Assembly (NCBI RefSeq): GCF_030164465.1
Contig: NZ_JASNJE010000030.1
Span: forward strand, 1-56,902
Length of the DNA stretch: 56,902 nt
Source: Sedimentitalea xiamensis
GTDB lineage: Bacteria; Pseudomonadota; Alphaproteobacteria; Rhodobacterales; Rhodobacteraceae
Reading direction: 5' to 3'
Shown: piece by piece, positions 9,256 through 17,635 of the stretch
How positions within the stretch are numbered: the stretch's first letter is position 1
Layout of the letters: the number at the start of each line of letters is the position of its first letter
Made by a program: the position numbers and the translations under genes
Notes under the pieces: model-generated
The model's database searches: none
Seen by the model: only the letters and a program-made list of their open reading frames with translations
Told to the model about the DNA's origin: nothing

Positions 9256-10281
9256 ATGTCCGCCCGATTGCGTATGGCGCTTGAAACAGGCGGATTGGAA
9301 CTGCCTGAGACCGGCAGGTTGTCCGTTCTGCATCCTCGTGCGGATATGGATTTGTCGGATCTTCCGAAAGACCGTTTGCAAATCGTTCAGCCATTGAAGC
9401 CCGACCACGATCATTTTGCCCGGATGGGGTATGATTGCGTCGCCGAAAGCGATGATCCGGTTGCAGGGGTGCTGGTCTGTCTGCCACGGGCCAAGGCGCT
9501 CGCCCATATGGTGCTGCACCAGGCCTGCCGGCGCAGCGGCGGGATGGTGATCGTGGATGGCGCCAAGACCGACGGCATCGACAGTCTTCTCAAGGATTGC
9601 CGGAAACGGGTGGAGATTCTCGGCACGATCTCCAAGGCGCATGGCAAGATTTTCTGGTTCCTGTCGGACCCGGATGCGTTTTCGGACTGGCAGGCCGCGC
9701 CCGGACGCGTTGAAGACGGCCTTGTAACGGCGCCGGGCTCTTTTTCCGCCGACGGGCCGGACCCGGCATCGCGCGCCCTGATCGCCGTCCTGCCGTCAAA
9801 TCTGAAGGGGCATGTCGTGGATCTTGGGGCCGGATGGGGTTTTCTCTCCGCCTTCCTGATCCGCATGCCGGGGATCAAGACGCTGGACCTGGTCGAGGCG
9901 GATTTTACCGCGCTCGCCTGCGCGCGTGTCAATGTGCCGGATCCGCGCGCGCGGTTTCACTGGGCGGATGCGACAGCCTGGACGCCGTCGGCGCCGGTCG
10001 ACGCGGTCGTGATGAACCCGCCGTTTCATGTCGGGCGGGCCGCGGACCCGTCGCTGGGGCGCACCTTCATCGAGACGGCGGCGCGGATCCTGTCTCCCTC
10101 CGGCAGCCTGTGGATGGTTGCCAACCGGCACTTGCCATATGAAACGACGCTGGAAACGGGATTTGCCAAAGTCGAGGAGGTCGGCGGCGACTCCCGGTTC
10201 AAGTGTCTTCATGCGCAACGTCCGGTCCGCGGCCGGCAGCCGAAGCCGGGCAAAGCGACGCCGATCCGGACCCGCCGTTGA
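9256..10281 (+). CDS. RsmC-like 16S rRNA guanine-N2 methyltransferase
   Basis: A 341-residue class I SAM-dependent methyltransferase with the two-lobe build of the RsmC/RlmG group: a degenerate N-terminal methyltransferase-like half and a catalytic C-terminal half. The SAM loop VDLGAGWGFLSAF lies at about 189-201. The N2-guanine signature NPPF is at 254-257, followed by HVGRAADPSLGRTFI. By family it should methylate a guanine of small-subunit rRNA, G1207 in E. coli, but RlmG-type specificity cannot be excluded. The gene is packed between clpS and the SDR gene (28-base gap). Confidence 0.85.
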   Translation: MSARLRMALETGGLELPETGRLSVLHPRADMDLSDLPKDRLQIVQPLKPDHDHFARMGYDCVAESDDPVAGVLVCLPRAKALAHMVLHQACRRSGGMVIVDGAKTDGIDSLLKDCRKRVEILGTISKAHGKIFWFLSDPDAFSDWQAAPGRVEDGLVTAPGSFSADGPDPASRALIAVLPSNLKGHVVDLGAGWGFLSAFLIRMPGIKTLDLVEADFTALACARVNVPDPRARFHWADATAWTPSAPVDAVVMNPPFHVGRAADPSLGRTFIETAARILSPSGSLWMVANRHLPYETTLETGFAKVEEVGGDSRFKCLHAQRPVRGRQPKPGKATPIRTRR

Positions 10282-10309
10282 CCGCGGCCCCGATCACAGG
10301 AGGACAGTC

Positions 10310-11110
10310 ATGTCATTTTCCATAGCCGGAAAGACCGCAATCGTCACCGGGGCGGCGAACGGCATAGGATTGGCCATCGGGCGGCAGTTCGTCGAGAAAG
10401 GCGCGAATGTCATGTTCGCGGACATGGATGAAAAACGGCTGCGCAGCGAGTTGGGCGACCAGCTCGAAACCGGCAACGTGCGCTATTTCGCGGGCGACCT
10501 GCGCGAAAAGCTGGCGATCGCGAACCTGTTGTCGGCGACGCTGGACGCCTTCGACCAGGTCGACATCCTGGTCAATGGCGCACGACAGGTCCTGCAATCC
10601 AATCCGCTGGATCCGGATGACGATTCCGTCATCATGCTGCTCAACCAGAACCTGATGCCGGCGCTGCGCCTGACACAGCTTGTTGCCAAGCGGATGATCA
10701 AGCAGGCGGAAGGGCAGACCGAGGGTCTGGCCGGGTCGATCATCAACCTGAGCTCGATCGCCGCGCGGCGCACGCATCCGGATCTCCTGGGGTATTCCGT
10801 CAGTTCCGCCGCGCTGGACCAGATGACCCGTTCGATGGCGGTCGCGCTGGCGCCCAACCGGATTCGTGTCAATGCCGTTGCCTTCGGATCGGTCATGAGC
10901 GCCTCGCTGAAATCGACGCTTAAGGAACACGGGGAATATCGCCAGGACATTGAAGCCCACACGCCGCTGTCGCGCGTGGCGGCCCCCGGCGAACTGGCCG
11001 ATACGGTGCAGTTCCTGGCCTCTGAAGCATCCGGGTTCATGACCGGGCAGATCCTGACCGTCGATGGCGGCCGAACCCTGTTGGATCCGGTCGCCGCGCC
11101 GGTCCACTGA
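10310..11110 (+). CDS. SDR-family protein with altered YxxxK motif
   Basis: A 266-residue short-chain dehydrogenase/reductase fold. TGAANGIG (13-20) is the nucleotide loop, and NLSSIAA carries the expected catalytic serine. The active-site motif, however, reads YSVSS: Tyr162 is present but the lysine four residues on is Ser166. That lysine normally lowers the tyrosine pKa and holds the nicotinamide ribose, so activity may be weak or changed. The rest, including NRIRVNAVAFG and the C-terminal TVDGGRT, is regular. GGAGG stands in front of ATG 10310. Its neighbour hemF follows after 88 bases. No substrate can be assigned. Confidence 0.85.
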   Translation: MSFSIAGKTAIVTGAANGIGLAIGRQFVEKGANVMFADMDEKRLRSELGDQLETGNVRYFAGDLREKLAIANLLSATLDAFDQVDILVNGARQVLQSNPLDPDDDSVIMLLNQNLMPALRLTQLVAKRMIKQAEGQTEGLAGSIINLSSIAARRTHPDLLGYSVSSAALDQMTRSMAVALAPNRIRVNAVAFGSVMSASLKSTLKEHGEYRQDIEAHTPLSRVAAPGELADTVQFLASEASGFMTGQILTVDGGRTLLDPVAAPVH

Positions 11111-11198
11111 TGCGGCATGGGGCCGGTCCCTTGCGAATTCCGCGAAAGTCGTGAAAAGCGGACACCACGAGAAGCGCGACGGATAGGGAGATGTTGGG

Positions 11199-12092
11199 AT
11201 GAGCGCCATGATGGACGAGGAAAAGACCCGCGCGTCGGACTGGTTCCGGCAATTGCGCGACCAGATCGTCGCGGCATTCGAGCAGTTGGAGGACACCCAT
11301 GTGTCCGGTCCCATGTCGCGGGCTGCGCCGGGTCGGTTCGAGATCACCGAAACGCGCCGCGCCTCGGAAGACGGCGGCGATGCCGGCGGCGGGCTGATGA
11401 GCGTCATGCGCGGCGGGCGGGTGTTCGAGAAGGTCGGGGTCAATATCTCGACCGTTCACGGAACCCTGGGCGAGCGGGCGCAGGCGGCCATGGCGGCGCG
11501 CAAGGGCATTCCCGGCATGGCCGAGGATCCCCGGTTCTGGGCCTCCGGCATATCCCTGGTTGCGCATATGCAGAACCCGCATTGCCCGGCGGTCCATATG
11601 AATACCCGGATGTTCTGGACCCCGCATGCCTGGTGGTTCGGCGGCGGCTCAGACCTCAATCCCTGCATCGAATATGCCGAAGACACGGCGTATTTTCACG
11701 AGACGCAGAAGGCGCACCTGGATCCGCACGGGCTGGCGCATTATCCGCGGCTGAAGGCCTGGGCGGACGAATATTTCTACATCCCGCACCGCAAGCGCGC
11801 GCGCGGAGTCGGCGGGATCTTCATGGATGACTACTGCACCGGCGACTGGGCGGCGGATTTCGAACTGACTCGGGACATCGGCCGGGCCTTCCTGCCGGCT
11901 TTCTGCCCGCTCATCGAGAAACGGCGGGGGCAGGACTGGACCGATGCCGACAAGGACAGCCAGCTGATCCATCGCGGTCTCTATGCTGAATACAACCTCG
12001 TCTACGACCGCGGAACGAAATTCGGGCTGGAAACTGGACATGACGCCAATGCCGTCCTGATGAGCCTGCCGCCCATGGCGAAATGGGTGTAA
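11199..12092 (+). CDS. hemF: Oxygen-dependent coproporphyrinogen III oxidase
   Basis: A 297-residue cytoplasmic enzyme that uses O2 to decarboxylate coproporphyrinogen III to protoporphyrinogen IX in heme synthesis. Diagnostic segments are GVNISTVHG, AVHMNTRMFW, FGGGSDLNP (with the conserved Asp), GGIFMDDYC and AEYNLVYDRGTKFGL. It ends soon after LMSLPPMAKW, earlier than the E. coli enzyme, which is not a sign of damage because the catalytic region is complete. ATG 11199 follows GATAGGGAG at suitable distance. hemC and hemE lie about 6 kb downstream, but hemF is not in an operon with them. Confidence 0.95.
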   Translation: MSAMMDEEKTRASDWFRQLRDQIVAAFEQLEDTHVSGPMSRAAPGRFEITETRRASEDGGDAGGGLMSVMRGGRVFEKVGVNISTVHGTLGERAQAAMAARKGIPGMAEDPRFWASGISLVAHMQNPHCPAVHMNTRMFWTPHAWWFGGGSDLNPCIEYAEDTAYFHETQKAHLDPHGLAHYPRLKAWADEYFYIPHRKRARGVGGIFMDDYCTGDWAADFELTRDIGRAFLPAFCPLIEKRRGQDWTDADKDSQLIHRGLYAEYNLVYDRGTKFGLETGHDANAVLMSLPPMAKWV

Positions 12093-12203
12093 GTGCCGGG
12101 GTTTCGGCCGTGCTCTTGATTTTCGTCCGGCAGAGGCTTTCATATTGTGCAACCAATATGTGACCTGTCGGGCGGAGCGGCCCGGCCTCCAAGGTAGGAC
12201 GAG

Positions 12204-13145
12204 ATGAGCACAGACCCCTATTCGGCGCTTGGTGTCAAGAAGACCGCCACCGCCGATGAGATCAAGAAAGCGTATCGCAAGATCGCGCGCGCCAACCACC
12301 CGGACCTGAAACCGGACGATGCCGCGGCCGAGGCCCGGTTCAAGGCGGCGGCGGCGGCCTACGACATCCTGAAGGATCCGGAAACGCGGGGGCGCTTCGA
12401 TCGCGGCGAAATCGACGCGTCCGGGGCGGAACGCCAACAGCAGCGGCAATATTACCGCGACTATGCGGATGCCCCGAACAACCCTTACCGGTCGGGCCCC
12501 CGGCCGGAGGACTTCGCCGACGCCTCGGACATTTTCGCCGAGTTCATGCGGGCGCGGGGACGCGCCGGTGGTGGTGCGAGCGGATTCAGGGCAGAGGGGT
12601 TCAGCGCCCGTGGCCAGGACGCGCATTACACGCTTGAGGTCGATTTTCTACAGGCGGTCAACGGCGGCAAGACCCGGATCACCCTGCCGAACGGGCAGGG
12701 GCTGGAAGTGGCGATTCCGCGCGGAACCGCCGACGGGCAGACGATCCGGCTGCGCGGCAAGGGCGGTCCCGGGCTGGGTGACGGCCCGCCGGGCGATGCG
12801 CTCGTCACCTTGACGGTGCGACCGCACAGGCTGTTCCGGCGTGATGGCAATGACATCGTCATCACCCTGCCGATCACGCTGGACGAGGCGGTTCTGGGCG
12901 GCAAGGTGACGACGCCGACAATCGACGGAACGGTCAGCCTGACGATACCCAAGGGCGCCAGCAGCGGGCAGGTGCTGCGTCTGCGCGGTCGCGGAGTTCA
13001 GCCGGCGACCAAGGGTGCGCGCGGCGATCAGCGGGTGGAACTTTCCATCGTGGCGCCGCCGCGGATCGACGACAAGCTCGCCGACTTCATGGAAGGCTGG
13101 CGAAAGGACAATGCCTATGATCCGCGCAGGGGAATGAACGCATGA
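12204..13145 (+). CDS. DnaJ-type co-chaperone, CbpA-like
   Basis: A 313-residue J-protein. The J domain (about 4-70) carries HPD at 32-34, which stimulates DnaK ATPase. There is no zinc-finger cysteine cluster. A Gly-containing linker (about 100-130) leads to the two DnaJ C-terminal beta domains, with the substrate-binding GNDIVITLPITLDEAVLGG segment. This is the CbpA/DnaJ class-B layout. The next gene overlaps it by four bases (ATGA) and encodes a CbpM-like modulator, which supports the CbpA assignment. The upstream 111 bases probably hold the promoter. Confidence 0.9.
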   Translation: MSTDPYSALGVKKTATADEIKKAYRKIARANHPDLKPDDAAAEARFKAAAAAYDILKDPETRGRFDRGEIDASGAERQQQRQYYRDYADAPNNPYRSGPRPEDFADASDIFAEFMRARGRAGGGASGFRAEGFSARGQDAHYTLEVDFLQAVNGGKTRITLPNGQGLEVAIPRGTADGQTIRLRGKGGPGLGDGPPGDALVTLTVRPHRLFRRDGNDIVITLPITLDEAVLGGKVTTPTIDGTVSLTIPKGASSGQVLRLRGRGVQPATKGARGDQRVELSIVAPPRIDDKLADFMEGWRKDNAYDPRRGMNA

Positions 13146-13471
13146 CGCTCCGCTACACAGAGACACAGGTGATTTCCGCCGTGGCGGAACTGACGCCGAC
13201 CAGATTGAGCCGCTTCATCCAGGCCGAATTCGTCGTGCCGGTCCAGACCGACACCGGCCCGCAATACCGCGAGATCGACCTGGCGCGGCTCACCCTGCTG
13301 TGTGAACTGTCCGACGATTTCGATCTGGATGAGGACGCGCTGAGCGTGATCCTGTCGCTGATCGACCAGTTGCACAGCGCCCGGAGCGACCTGCGCAGGC
13401 TTCTGGAGGCGGTTCAGGGCGAATCCCAGGATGTGCGGGACCGGATCGTGCGCGCTCTGACCGGCAGCTAG
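13142..13471 (+). CDS. cbpM: Chaperone modulator CbpM-like protein
   Basis: A 109-residue protein of the CbpM/MerR-helical type. In E. coli CbpM binds the J domain of CbpA and inhibits it. Here the start overlaps the stop of the J-protein by ATGA, so the pair should be made together in a fixed ratio. The sequence has a short winged-helix-like N-terminus (about 1-60, with LARLTLLCELSDDFDLDEDALSV) and a helical tail, SLIDQLHSARSDLRRLLEAV. Its stop codon shares a CTAG tetranucleotide with the stop of the converging Lin0512 gene. Confidence 0.8.
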   Translation: MTLRYTETQVISAVAELTPTRLSRFIQAEFVVPVQTDTGPQYREIDLARLTLLCELSDDFDLDEDALSVILSLIDQLHSARSDLRRLLEAVQGESQDVRDRIVRALTGS

Positions 13472-13827
13472 GACTTCAGGACCCAGCCGGTCTGCGCCGG
13501 CAGGAACGCTTCGACGGCGGCGCTGGCGATGACGATGGTGTTGCCCGCGGGGTTCGCGACGTTCAGCCCTCCCTTGACGACGGATACGGTCGCGTGACCT
13601 CTCGGCAGCGCCGCGGCGAGCGCCGCCGTATCCACCCTGTCCGGTTCCTGGACGCCCACGGTTACATTGACGCGCATGGCGTCGGTGCTCAGATCCAGCG
13701 TCGCAAAGACCGGCAGGGCGGAATGACGGATCGCGTCCTCGATGGCGCGGGCGGCGGCCTTGGTATAGTCCATGCCATACTGGTCGTTGCCCATGCCCAT
13801 CTCGATGATCATTCTGCGGTCAGGCAT
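13468..13827 (-). CDS. Lin0512-family protein, copy A
   Basis: A 119-residue protein of the uncharacterised Lin0512 family. It opens with RRMIIEMGMGNDQYGMDYTK and ends with a conserved NTIVIASAAVEAFL segment. It is clearly paralogous to the upstream gene at 13820-14170; the two align along their whole length with the shared pattern E.GMG...DYT.AA..A..DA. Its ATG at 13827 lies eight bases inside the end of that gene, so the two are translationally linked. ATG 13827 is preferred over an earlier in-frame start because it matches the paralogue's N-terminus. The function is unknown; the pairing suggests a heteromer. Confidence 0.8.
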   Translation of the reverse strand: MPDRRMIIEMGMGNDQYGMDYTKAAARAIEDAIRHSALPVFATLDLSTDAMRVNVTVGVQEPDRVDTAALAAALPRGHATVSVVKGGLNVANPAGNTIVIASAAVEAFLPAQTGWVLKS

Positions 13828-14170
13828 TTGTGCGCTCCATGTCGAAGGCGACGGAAATCGCGGCATTGGCGATGATTGTCGGGTTGCCGTCCCCCTCGGG
13901 CCGGGGAATGTCGAGCCCGCCCTCGGTGACGACGACCTGGACCTGCCCGTAGGGGAATACGGCGATCAGGTCGTCGACCCTGACCGCGTCGGGTTGCCGC
14001 ACACCGATTTCCACGGTGATCCGCATCGCCTCCTTGGGAAAGCCGAACAGTTCCGCGACATTGATCGAATTGTGCCAGAGCGCATCCATCACGGCGCGGC
14101 GCGCGGCTTCGGTATAGTCGCCGCGCCGCAGGGACGTGCCCATTCCGAATTCGGTCAAAACCCTCTGCAT
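13820..14170 (-). CDS. Lin0512-family protein, copy B
   Basis: A 116-residue paralogue of the gene at 13468. It starts MQRVLTEFGMGTSLRRGDYT and ends with PTIIANAAISVAF, matching copy A's TIVIASAAVEAF. Both carry VGVQEPD/IGVRQPD in the middle, a likely structural turn. It is the first gene of the two-gene unit and overlaps copy A by eight bases. No signal peptide or membrane segment is present, so it should be cytoplasmic. No reaction is known to me for the family. Confidence 0.8.
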   Translation of the reverse strand: MQRVLTEFGMGTSLRRGDYTEAARRAVMDALWHNSINVAELFGFPKEAMRITVEIGVRQPDAVRVDDLIAVFPYGQVQVVVTEGGLDIPRPEGDGNPTIIANAAISVAFDMERTNA

Positions 14171-14230
14171 GAAACTCTCCCGGTGGTTTGCCCCTGTTTG
14201 CCAAGGGCGGAGCGCGGCCGCAAGCCCCTG

Positions 14231-15460
14231 TCAGTCTTCGTAGCTGATCCGGTAGACGGCCCCCGCAAGATCGTCCGAGACCAACAGCGCGCCATCGGGC
14301 GTCTGGACCACATCCACGGGCCTGCCGTCATAGCGGCCCGAGGCGGTCAGCCAGCCTTCGGCAAAGGGCCGCGTTCGCGCGGTGCCGTCGGCTTGCGGGA
14401 ACGACACCATGACCCGCGCCCCGATCCGTTCGCTGCGATTCCATGACCCGCGCTGCGCCGAGAAGATCGCATTGCGATAGCGTGCCGGGAACATGCCGCC
14501 GGTGTAGAAGACCATGCCGAGATCCGCGGCGTGGGCCACGGTTTCGGAGGCGGGCATCACCACCTCGACCGGCACATCCTGCCCGGCATAGGCCCGCGTT
14601 CGCACCGCGCCTCCACCGTACCAGGGAAACCCGAAATGCTGCCCCGCCGCCGTCTGCCGGTTGATCTCGCCCGGAGGAATGTCGTCGCCCATGCCATCGA
14701 CCTGGTTGTCGGTGAACCAGAAATCCCCCGTGTCGGGATGGAAATCCTGGCCGACCGAGTTCCGCACCCCGCGGGTGAAGACTTCGCGCCCGAAACCATC
14801 CCGGTTCATGCGGATGATACCGCCGATTCCGATCTCGTCGAAAAGCGCCAGCTTGTCCGCCGGGGTCACGTTGTAGGGTTGGCCCAGAGAGATGTAGAGC
14901 CGGTCGTCCGGCCCGACGGTGATGACCCTGGATGTGTGGTTGGAGCTTTCTTCCGATGGCGGGATCAGCGCGCCTTGCGGCACGACCGTTCTGGCAATCA
15001 GGTTCGGGCTGTCAAACAGGGTCTCGGCGTCCGGAAATGCCAGGACACGGTTTCGTTCCGCAAGGTAAAGCGTGCCGTCGGCGGCGAAATCCACCCCGTG
15101 CGGAATATCGAGATCGAGCGCCGGCGCAAAGCGGCGCACGTCTTCGGCGGTGCGGTCGCCGTCCGGATCGGTCAGGGCCCAAATGTCGCTTCCCCGCGTT
15201 CCGACGATGACGACCTTGCCCTCCGGGCCGACCGCCATGTTTCGCGCGCCCGGCACCACCGCGTAAAGCGCGATCCGGAAGCCCTCCGGCAGGCTGATGC
15301 CGTTCAGGACCCGCCGGATCGATTCCGCGGTTGCGCCGTCCTGCGCCACGCGCTGCGCCGCGCCGCCCGCGCGCAGGGTCTCCTGCGCGAAGAGCGGGGC
15401 AGCCGCGGTGACAGTCGAGACAATGGCCGCCAGTCCGGCGAGCACGCGCGTTCCGAACAT
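14231..15460 (-). CDS. Sorbosone/glucose dehydrogenase-type beta-propeller (PQQ-dependent family)
   Basis: A 409-residue exported protein. A signal peptide (about 1-26, ending PLFAQ) precedes a GSDH/sorbosone-dehydrogenase beta-propeller. Visible family signatures are LPEGFRIALYAVVPGARNMA, DIPHGVDFAADGTLYLAERN, VGQDFHPDTGDFWFTDNQVD and PAHDLG-like AHAADLGMVFYTG. Family members oxidise aldoses in the periplasm with PQQ; calcium and PQQ ligands cannot be verified by eye. ATG 15460 has GGAAAGG eight bases upstream. No PQQ-synthesis genes are nearby. It is divergent from the antiporter gene across 156 bases. Confidence 0.82.
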   Translation of the reverse strand: MFGTRVLAGLAAIVSTVTAAAPLFAQETLRAGGAAQRVAQDGATAESIRRVLNGISLPEGFRIALYAVVPGARNMAVGPEGKVVIVGTRGSDIWALTDPDGDRTAEDVRRFAPALDLDIPHGVDFAADGTLYLAERNRVLAFPDAETLFDSPNLIARTVVPQGALIPPSEESSNHTSRVITVGPDDRLYISLGQPYNVTPADKLALFDEIGIGGIIRMNRDGFGREVFTRGVRNSVGQDFHPDTGDFWFTDNQVDGMGDDIPPGEINRQTAAGQHFGFPWYGGGAVRTRAYAGQDVPVEVVMPASETVAHAADLGMVFYTGGMFPARYRNAIFSAQRGSWNRSERIGARVMVSFPQADGTARTRPFAEGWLTASGRYDGRPVDVVQTPDGALLVSDDLAGAVYRISYED

Positions 15461-15616
15461 TTTCAGCGCCTTTCCCGTGCAAAATTCGGTGTCGGACAGG
15501 AAAGGTAACACGATGGACACCGGCGGCAAACACAGGGGGCCGGGTCTTTTGCGGGATCGCCGCGCGGGGCTTGAAACCCGGCGGCGGCGGAGCCATGTCC
15601 GGCAGGACAGGGAGGT

Positions 15617-16615
15617 GTGGAACGGCTTCACACGCTCGACCTGATCGGACCGGAATTTTTCGTGGATATAGTTTGGGTTCTGGCAGGCTTCATCGCGCTG
15701 ATCGCGGGTGGGGATCTCCTGGTGCGTGGCGCGGTCGCGATCGCCTTGCGGATGAACGTGTCGCCGATGGTGATCGGACTGACGCTTGTCGGGTTCGGGA
15801 CGTCGACGCCCGAACTTGTCACGAGCGTTCAGGCGGCCCTTGCCGGATCGCCCGGAATCGCGATCGGGAACGTCGTCGGCAGCAACATCACCAATATTCT
15901 GCTGATCCTCGGGGTGGGGGCGCTGATCCATCCGCTGTCGATATCCGCTGCCGCGCTCTACCGGGACGGGTCCGTTCTGGCTGCCGTTTCTGTCCTGTGC
16001 CTGCTCGTGGTGATGACCGGCACGCTCGACAGGGGCGTCGGCGCGGTGCTCCTGTGTCTGCTGGCGGCCTACTTGGGTCTGACCCTGTGGTGGGAGAAAC
16101 GCACCAACGATGCCGTGGCGCGGGTCTATGAAGGCGAGGCGGAGCTACTGTCCCTGCCGGCGGGCGGCGCGGTTCGGGACATTGTCCTGCTGGTCGCGGG
16201 CCTGGCGCTGACGATCCTTGGCGCGAAACTGCTCGTGACCGGCGCAATCGAAATCGCGGCGAAGCTGGGCTTGTCCGAAGCGGTGATCGGACTCACGGTC
16301 GTGGCCATCGGCACGTCCATGCCGGAGCTCATCACCTCTGTCATCGCGGCGCGCAAGGGACAGGCCGACGTGGCCGTCGGCAACGTGATCGGCAGCAATA
16401 TCTTCAACATCCTGGGCATTCTCGGCGTCACGTCACTGGTCCTGCCGCTGGATGTGCCGGAAGAGATCGTCCGCTTCGACATCTGGGTCATGCTGGCCGC
16501 GACCATCGTGTTGCTCTGTTTCGCACGGACCGGCTGGCGGATCGCGCGCTGGGAAGGTTTCGCGCTGCTTGCGGCCTATATCGCCTATCTCGGATTTCTG
16601 CTGGCGAGCCTTTGA
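15617..16615 (+). CDS. Calcium/sodium antiporter (CaCA family, YrbG-like)
   Basis: A 332-residue inner-membrane exchanger with about ten hydrophobic segments. The two inverted alpha-repeats are plain: [12 protein letters not shown] with [16 protein letters not shown] in the first half, and [12 protein letters not shown] with [16 protein letters not shown] in the second. The Glu in each (S/T)PEL is the ion-binding residue. It starts at GTG 15617, with AGGGAG close upstream. Such proteins exchange Ca2+ for Na+ (or H+). It stands alone between a divergent dehydrogenase and a convergent desaturase. Confidence 0.9.
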   Translation: MERLHTLDLIGPEFFVDIVWVLAGFIALIAGGDLLVRGAVAIALRMNVSPMVIGLTLVGFGTSTPELVTSVQAALAGSPGIAIGNVVGSNITNILLILGVGALIHPLSISAAALYRDGSVLAAVSVLCLLVVMTGTLDRGVGAVLLCLLAAYLGLTLWWEKRTNDAVARVYEGEAELLSLPAGGAVRDIVLLVAGLALTILGAKLLVTGAIEIAAKLGLSEAVIGLTVVAIGTSMPELITSVIAARKGQADVAVGNVIGSNIFNILGILGVTSLVLPLDVPEEIVRFDIWVMLAATIVLLCFARTGWRIARWEGFALLAAYIAYLGFLLASL

Positions 16616-16623
16616 CCCGGCGG

Positions 16624-17568
16624 TCAGGCTGTGCGCCAGCCGGCTTCGACCATCGCATGCCAGTAAGACGGCGCGATGCGCATCCGCCCGGACAGCCCCT
16701 TGTCGACAAGCAGCGCGTGCATCGCCTTCAGCCGCCAGCAGGGAACGTGCATGACCATGTGATGTTCCAGGTGGTAGTTGACCCAGTAAGGGGCCACCAG
16801 CAGCCGTGCGACGGGTCCGGCCAGGGTCGTCCGGACGTTCTGCAGGGCGTTTTCGGAAACCTCGGTCGCGCCGTGCTCGGCGATGTTGCGCACGCGCAGG
16901 ACGAACTGGAACCATGTCAGATAGGGCAGCAGCCAGAAGGTCAGCCCCCACCACCAGTTCCCGACCAGACCCATCAGGATAATGACTCCGATGAAGATCG
17001 GCAGGGACTTGAAAAGGTCGCGCGCCTTGAACGCCTGCGCAAAGTCGCTGGCGGCGGTTTCGACCGCGTCGTGGTCGCCGGCCAGCCGCACGGACATCAT
17101 GACCTGTGCCGCCAGTTGCTTGAACCCGGTCTGCCCGGTCAGGTCCCTGATGAACTTGCGCTTCAGCGAGGCCCTGGTCGTGGGGAACTTCGAGGACAGG
17201 ACCAGATCCGGGTCTTTTTCGGTCTGCGTGAACCTGTGGTGGGTAAGGTGGTAGTGGCGGTACGCCGCGAGTTCCGCGAGGATCGGACGCCCGCAGAGCC
17301 ATTCGCCGACGAAGTCATTGAGCCTGCGGTTGCGGAACAACGCGTTGTGCGCCGCTTCGTGCATCAGGATCGCAAGCCCCAGCTGGCGGGAACCGATGAC
17401 AACGACCGCCAGCGCGAAGGTCAGGATGTTGGGCCACAGGCCGAACAGCGCCAGCGCCGCGGCAATGGTGCCCCAGCAGTGCAGGACCAGCCAGCCGCCC
17501 ATGATGTCGGATCGTTCCGCCAGCGGGCGGATTTCTTCGGTCGTCAGGAATGCCTTGCCGGGTGTCAT
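16624..17568 (-). CDS. Membrane fatty acid desaturase-family protein
   Basis: A 314-residue di-iron membrane desaturase/hydroxylase. The three histidine boxes are HEAAH (about 78-82), HYHLTHHR (about 113-120) and HLEHHMVMH (about 252-260), with hydrophobic segments before and between. It should use O2 and reduced electron carrier to modify an acyl chain, or possibly a carotenoid-type substrate; the sequence does not decide. ATG 17568 is chosen because the frame runs open into the neighbouring hemC gene without a plausible start. The 67-base gap to hemC could allow read-through transcription from hemC. Confidence 0.83.
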   Translation of the reverse strand: MTPGKAFLTTEEIRPLAERSDIMGGWLVLHCWGTIAAALALFGLWPNILTFALAVVVIGSRQLGLAILMHEAAHNALFRNRRLNDFVGEWLCGRPILAELAAYRHYHLTHHRFTQTEKDPDLVLSSKFPTTRASLKRKFIRDLTGQTGFKQLAAQVMMSVRLAGDHDAVETAASDFAQAFKARDLFKSLPIFIGVIILMGLVGNWWWGLTFWLLPYLTWFQFVLRVRNIAEHGATEVSENALQNVRTTLAGPVARLLVAPYWVNYHLEHHMVMHVPCWRLKAMHALLVDKGLSGRMRIAPSYWHAMVEAGWRTA

Positions 17569-17635
17569 GGGGCGATGTCTCCTCCGGCAGCGATGCTGGC
17601 AAGGCGACGGTATGCCTGTCAACCATGGCGTGGCG

